A stretch of 13,814 bases of DNA from the NCBI GenBank assembly GCA_964386865.1, contig CAYLUN010000125.1, positions 1 through 13,814 on the forward strand, in the 5' to 3' direction. Below the pieces are notes generated by a model. The model was not told where the DNA came from. It ran no database searches and saw nothing but the letters and a program-made list of their open reading frames with translations. Numbering within the stretch: the stretch's first letter is position 1; every line of letters begins with the position of its first letter. The position numbers and the translations under genes were made by a program. The DNA comes from CAYLUN01 sp964386865 (GTDB lineage Bacteria; Verrucomicrobiota; Kiritimatiellia; RFP12; UBA1067). Positions 12,109-13,814 of this stretch are shown in pieces.

Positions 12109-13443
12109 TCACCGCACCAGGGCAATGGACCTGACCACCACCTCGCCGCCATCCACGGGCTTGTCCGCGAGCCAGACAGTCAATCGGGTGATGAGCCCTT
12201 GGTATTCAGGCTGTGCGGCGAGATCCACCTCCACCGTTGTATCCTTGCTCTCTTCGGGGATCGGGAAACTGGCGCTCAGGGGTTTCGCAGGTTTCTCGTT
12301 GCCTAACTGTTTCCAGGTCACGTGACCGGTGCCTTTCAGTCCCTTCCATGTGCCGGTGATTCGCAGCTTGGACGCGGCCTCGGCGCGGAACGGCTGGATG
12401 GGGCCTTCTATGCGCGGCGTCATGCCCTTCGCGGTCGCAAGGTGCAGGCCGTCCTTGATGGGCCAGCCAGCATCGGTGCAGTCCTTCGGCACCCAGTGCT
12501 GACGGTTCTTGGTGAAGTCCCAAGCAGGCGGCGTGCGTCTGGACATGATGGCGGTGAAATAATCACGCAGATCGCTGAGCTTCCCGACCCGCACCATGAG
12601 ATCGAACTCGAAGACAATGTCGTGGTCCAGCACATCCGTGGATACCGGGCTGATGTACATGGTGGGTCCGTCGGTGGAAACCCAGGAGTTCTTAGGGCCG
12701 CCATGTCTTCCGCCGAGGTAGTCGTAAACCTCCGGATTGCACACTCCAATGCCCCAGTCGTCATCGCCCACCACCGCAGTCCACCCCTCGGTGGCGAGGA
12801 AGCGTGTCCAAGGGAACTTTTGCTTCCAGTCATTCGCGATGCGGGTCAGGGCGCCACCGCTGAACGGCTTGTCACCGGAGTAAGTCATCAGACGTGTGAG
12901 TCCAGTCACGGTGTAGATCGCTGGCAACTCCTGATTGAAGCCGCCATACCCGTTCGTGTCCGTGCGCTGATTGAGTAGCTTGTAATGAACCTTCAACATA
13001 GGCCCGTCGAGCACCAGGCGCGCCTCGTAGCGGCAGTCGCCGGGCACGTTGTTGAGTGCCCATTGCATCGGGATGCAGGTGAGGCGTATCTCGGTTCCCG
13101 TGTTGGTGAGTTCGACGACCTTGGCCCGGTTGCGATAGACGTCGCCGGATTGGATGGGGTTCCAATTCCAGTTCCTCCAATCCGGGTGCGCCTTCTGTCC
13201 GCCCGGCTCGAAAGGCTGCGGCCCGGAATAGAACGAGAGCTGGATCTGCCGGCCCCAATCACAGTTGTTGATCAGGTTGTCGTACCCCGGCGCTGACAGC
13301 CAGGTGATGGCACCGCCGAGATCCTGATTCACGCCAACCTTGATCTGGCCGTTATCAATGAAGCTGATGCGATCCGGTGCCGCCACTGACTTGGCTGCGC
13401 CGGCGAGGGCCATAACTGCGAGGAGTGTGATTGCGTATTTCAT
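12109..13443 (-). CDS. Secreted protein of unknown family with mutarotase-like N-terminal domain
   Basis: From ATG 13443 the protein has 444 residues; AAGAGA lies upstream and an extended frame to 13545 overlaps the sulfatase remnant, so 13443 is preferred. Residues 1-22 are a signal peptide (MKYAITLLAVMALAGAAKSVAA). Residues about 24-300 are a beta-rich domain: DLGGAITWLSAPG (41-53), NLINNCDWGRQIQLSFY (56-72), many Trp residues near 89-95, CRYEARLVLDG, and FEFDLMVRVGKLSDLRDYF (278-296). The opening resembles galactose-mutarotase-like beta-sandwiches found in glycoside hydrolases and lyases. Residues about 355-444 look like a second, smaller beta domain (ASKLRITGTWKG ... VEVDLA). Charged candidates include DDD (227-229) and the DHD around 273-275, but I cannot assign catalytic residues. 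It follows the sulfatase remnant by 13 bp, as in an operon, suggesting a role in sulfated polysaccharide use (inference). Confidence 0.8.
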   Translation of the reverse strand: MKYAITLLAVMALAGAAKSVAAPDRISFIDNGQIKVGVNQDLGGAITWLSAPGYDNLINNCDWGRQIQLSFYSGPQPFEPGGQKAHPDWRNWNWNPIQSGDVYRNRAKVVELTNTGTEIRLTCIPMQWALNNVPGDCRYEARLVLDGPMLKVHYKLLNQRTDTNGYGGFNQELPAIYTVTGLTRLMTYSGDKPFSGGALTRIANDWKQKFPWTRFLATEGWTAVVGDDDWGIGVCNPEVYDYLGGRHGGPKNSWVSTDGPTMYISPVSTDVLDHDIVFEFDLMVRVGKLSDLRDYFTAIMSRRTPPAWDFTKNRQHWVPKDCTDAGWPIKDGLHLATAKGMTPRIEGPIQPFRAEAASKLRITGTWKGLKGTGHVTWKQLGNEKPAKPLSASFPIPEESKDTTVEVDLAAQPEYQGLITRLTVWLADKPVDGGEVVVRSIALVR

Positions 13444-13456
13444 GATTATTTCTCTT

Positions 13457-13814
13457 TTATGGAACGTTAGCAAGATAGCGGACGCTGACGTAATAGGCGC
13501 CGCAGATCTCCTTACCCTGATTCGCGCCGATGGGGTTGAACTCAAAACCGAACCGGGTCTGGCAGCGCCCCGTCATCAGCGCCGCACGCGAGGCCGAGCA
13601 AAACGGCGCGGTGACATACCCGCTCGTGAATCGCGCCCCACTCGCCGCGAGTGCATCGATCTGCGGCGTCGGGATGTCTTTCCCGCCATAGCAACCGAGT
13701 TCGCCGTAGCCGAGATCGTCGGCGACGATGAAGATGACATTGGGACGCTTCTCGGCCGACGCGGAAACTCCTGCGAGTGTCAGGGCAGCGATGCCTGCTG
13801 TGAGTAAGTGGCGT
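13457..13814 (-). pseudogene. Formylglycine sulfatase (S1 family), truncated; 5' end outside the window
   Basis: The frame enters from the right edge within a signal peptide (LLTAGIAALTLAGVSASA). RPNVIFIVADDLGYGELGCYG follows, with the metal-binding Asp pair, and then APFCSASRAALMTGR, whose Cys is the residue converted to formylglycine in C-x-[PA]-x-R sulfatases. After FGFEFNPIGANQG the similarity stops, and the frame ends within about 18 residues (KEICGAYYVSVRYLANVP). S1 sulfatases are normally about 450-550 residues, so some 350 residues, including the GKWHLG region and C-terminal domain, are missing. The visible part is 118 residues. It would have removed sulfate from a polysaccharide or oligosaccharide. 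The break falls just before the next gene's ribosome site, consistent with a deletion joining the two. Confidence 0.8.

Overview
The window is GC-rich and almost all recognisable genes lie on the minus strand. Three features suggest a polysaccharide-degrading member of the PVC group (Kiritimatiellota, Verrucomicrobiota, Lentisphaerota or Planctomycetota): an autotransporter-type beta-strand-repeat protein; Tat- or Sec-exported Gfo/Idh/MocA, ThuA and sugar isomerase proteins; and an alpha-L-fucosidase beside a formylglycine sulfatase and a LacI-type regulator. The taxonomy is inference from gene content only.

Left part (1-4760). A partial secreted beta-strand-repeat protein runs off the left edge. 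Upstream of it is a broken gene that looks like the N-terminus of an alpha-L-rhamnosidase-like hydrolase. An AT-rich divergent regulatory region with an operator-like inverted repeat follows, then a dead LacI-family regulator on the plus strand with an N-terminal deletion and a frameshift at a C8 tract. Next come an intact exported GH29 alpha-L-fucosidase and a truncated secreted-protein gene that ends inside a dispersed 36-bp repeat.

Middle part (4790-10660). This is a compact minus-strand operon. A TetR regulator, starting just downstream of a promoter overlapped by a 23-bp near-palindrome, is followed by a Tat-exported Gfo/Idh/MocA oxidoreductase, a large HEAT-repeat/ThuA protein and a Tat-exported xylose-isomerase-like TIM barrel, which overlaps the ThuA gene at TGATG. 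A nine-codon remnant of a further gene follows the isomerase. Copies of a hairpin repeat sit at both ends of the oxidoreductase cistron, and one forms the tail of the TetR protein. By analogy with ThuA/ThuB and other 3-keto-glycoside systems, I infer that the three exported enzymes act outside the cytoplasm on a sugar or glycoside that is oxidised, rearranged or cleaved. A C-terminal fragment of a GPH-family (MelB-like) sugar symporter lies directly upstream of tetR.

Right part (11066-13814). A gene-poor stretch carries an IS21-like terminus (tentative), then the exact anticodon-loop-to-CCA 3' half of a tRNA-Phe(GAA), best read as an integrase attachment site. Beyond it are six copies of a 9-bp GTCTACCGG motif spaced at 11 bp within clusters, which look like arm-type recombinase sites. 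In this reading everything right of about 11285 belongs to an integrated element: a small conserved-looking ORF fragment, an intact secreted protein of unknown family with a mutarotase-like N-terminus, and a sulfatase truncated after its active-site motif.

The most striking overall feature is the density of broken genes (hydrolase, LacI regulator, secreted protein, isomerase-like start, symporter, sulfatase) interleaved with intact ones. It looks like a carbohydrate-utilisation locus in active rearrangement.
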